A stretch of DNA of 64,000 nucleotides, from contig JAYJMM010000121.1 in the NCBI GenBank assembly GCA_037349105.1, forward strand, positions 382,001 through 446,000, written 5' to 3'. A program made the position numbers and the translations under genes. Positions within the stretch are counted from its first letter, which is position 1, and each line of letters begins with the position of its first letter. The DNA comes from Limnomonas spitsbergensis. Its lineage: Eukaryota; Chlorophyta; Chlorophyceae; Chlamydomonadales. Below are positions 63,881 through 64,000 of this stretch, piece by piece. The notes beneath the pieces are model-generated. The model was not told the DNA's origin. It worked only from the letters and a program-made list of their open reading frames with translations, and made no database searches.

Positions 63881-64000
63881 GCGGCCCACGTCTGTTGCCG
63901 GGTTGGGCGTCCAAGATGGGGCATGGGGATGGGGGGGACGTCAAGGGGTGGAGGAGGTTTTTGGGATGAATTTGAAGGTGAGATAAAACCTGGACCGGCC
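63881..64000 (+). other. Right edge of uL1 intron 7
   Basis: The last degenerate unit, then unique sequence. The final exon of uL1 is not reached. The window ends in AAACCTGGACCGGCC, a word also present at about 2046-2060. Confidence 0.5.

Noticed and set aside
60922..63986. A ladder of 83-codon forward frames every 98 bp
   Set aside because: They are the same junction echo read repeatedly; the units continue the uL1 exon 7 end past its donor.
1..64000. Assembly artefact as the general cause of the arrays
   Set aside because: Many echo copies are strongly diverged, carry stops or lost splice sites and show decay gradients, which misassembly would not create. Exact copy numbers of the homogeneous arrays could still be wrong.

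Overview
The window looks like nuclear DNA of a green alga, most likely a chlorophycean (volvocalean) species. It is GC-rich, its genes are split by GT-AG introns, it carries CAG-type Gln/Ser/Ala homopolymer tracts and TTTAGGG-like interstitial repeats, and it encodes a very long OPR-like protein ending in a RAP domain, a protein class expanded in green algae. The genus cannot be fixed from sequence alone.

Layout. (1) About 189-2657, reverse strand: 3' part of a nucleobase transporter of the NAT/NCS2 (UapA-like) family. Its last exons lie outside the window and its N-terminal exons were not resolved. (2) 5539-26932, forward strand: a ten-exon OPR/RAP protein, about 2765 aa, whose exon phases all join. 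(3) 27.95-39.94 kb: a 5 kb direct segmental duplication. Each copy carries a two-exon reverse-strand gene for a secreted, proline-rich, glycosidase-like protein; the second copy has lost its ATG. (4) 41086-45544, reverse strand: 3' part of a membrane protein with two hydrophobic exons and a coiled-coil/Ala-rich tail, family not recognised. (5) 48355 to beyond the right edge, forward strand: organellar ribosomal protein uL1, with seven exons giving only 952 coding bases across 12.6 kb.

The most striking observation cuts across genes. In four of the genes (transporter, OPR/RAP, membrane protein, uL1) most exon-intron junctions are flanked by tandem arrays whose units are copies of the exon edge plus the adjoining splice site. 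I call these junction echoes. They range from two or three decayed copies to large arrays. Examples are about 30 near-identical 98-bp copies of the end of uL1 exon 7 with its donor, a 3.9 kb array of a 20-bp unit containing GGTGAGT lying between two copies of uL1 exon 3, and a 4.75 kb G-rich array starting at the donor that splits the RAP domain. The duplicated glycosidase-like genes have a short plain intron with no echoes. A second candidate novelty is a short dispersed element of about 85 bp with a covarying hairpin and a CTTT-type tail, present at least seven times.

The genes do not form an operon or an obvious pathway. OPR/RAP proteins usually act on organellar RNA and uL1 is an organellar ribosomal protein, so both bear on organelle gene expression, but their adjacency may be chance.
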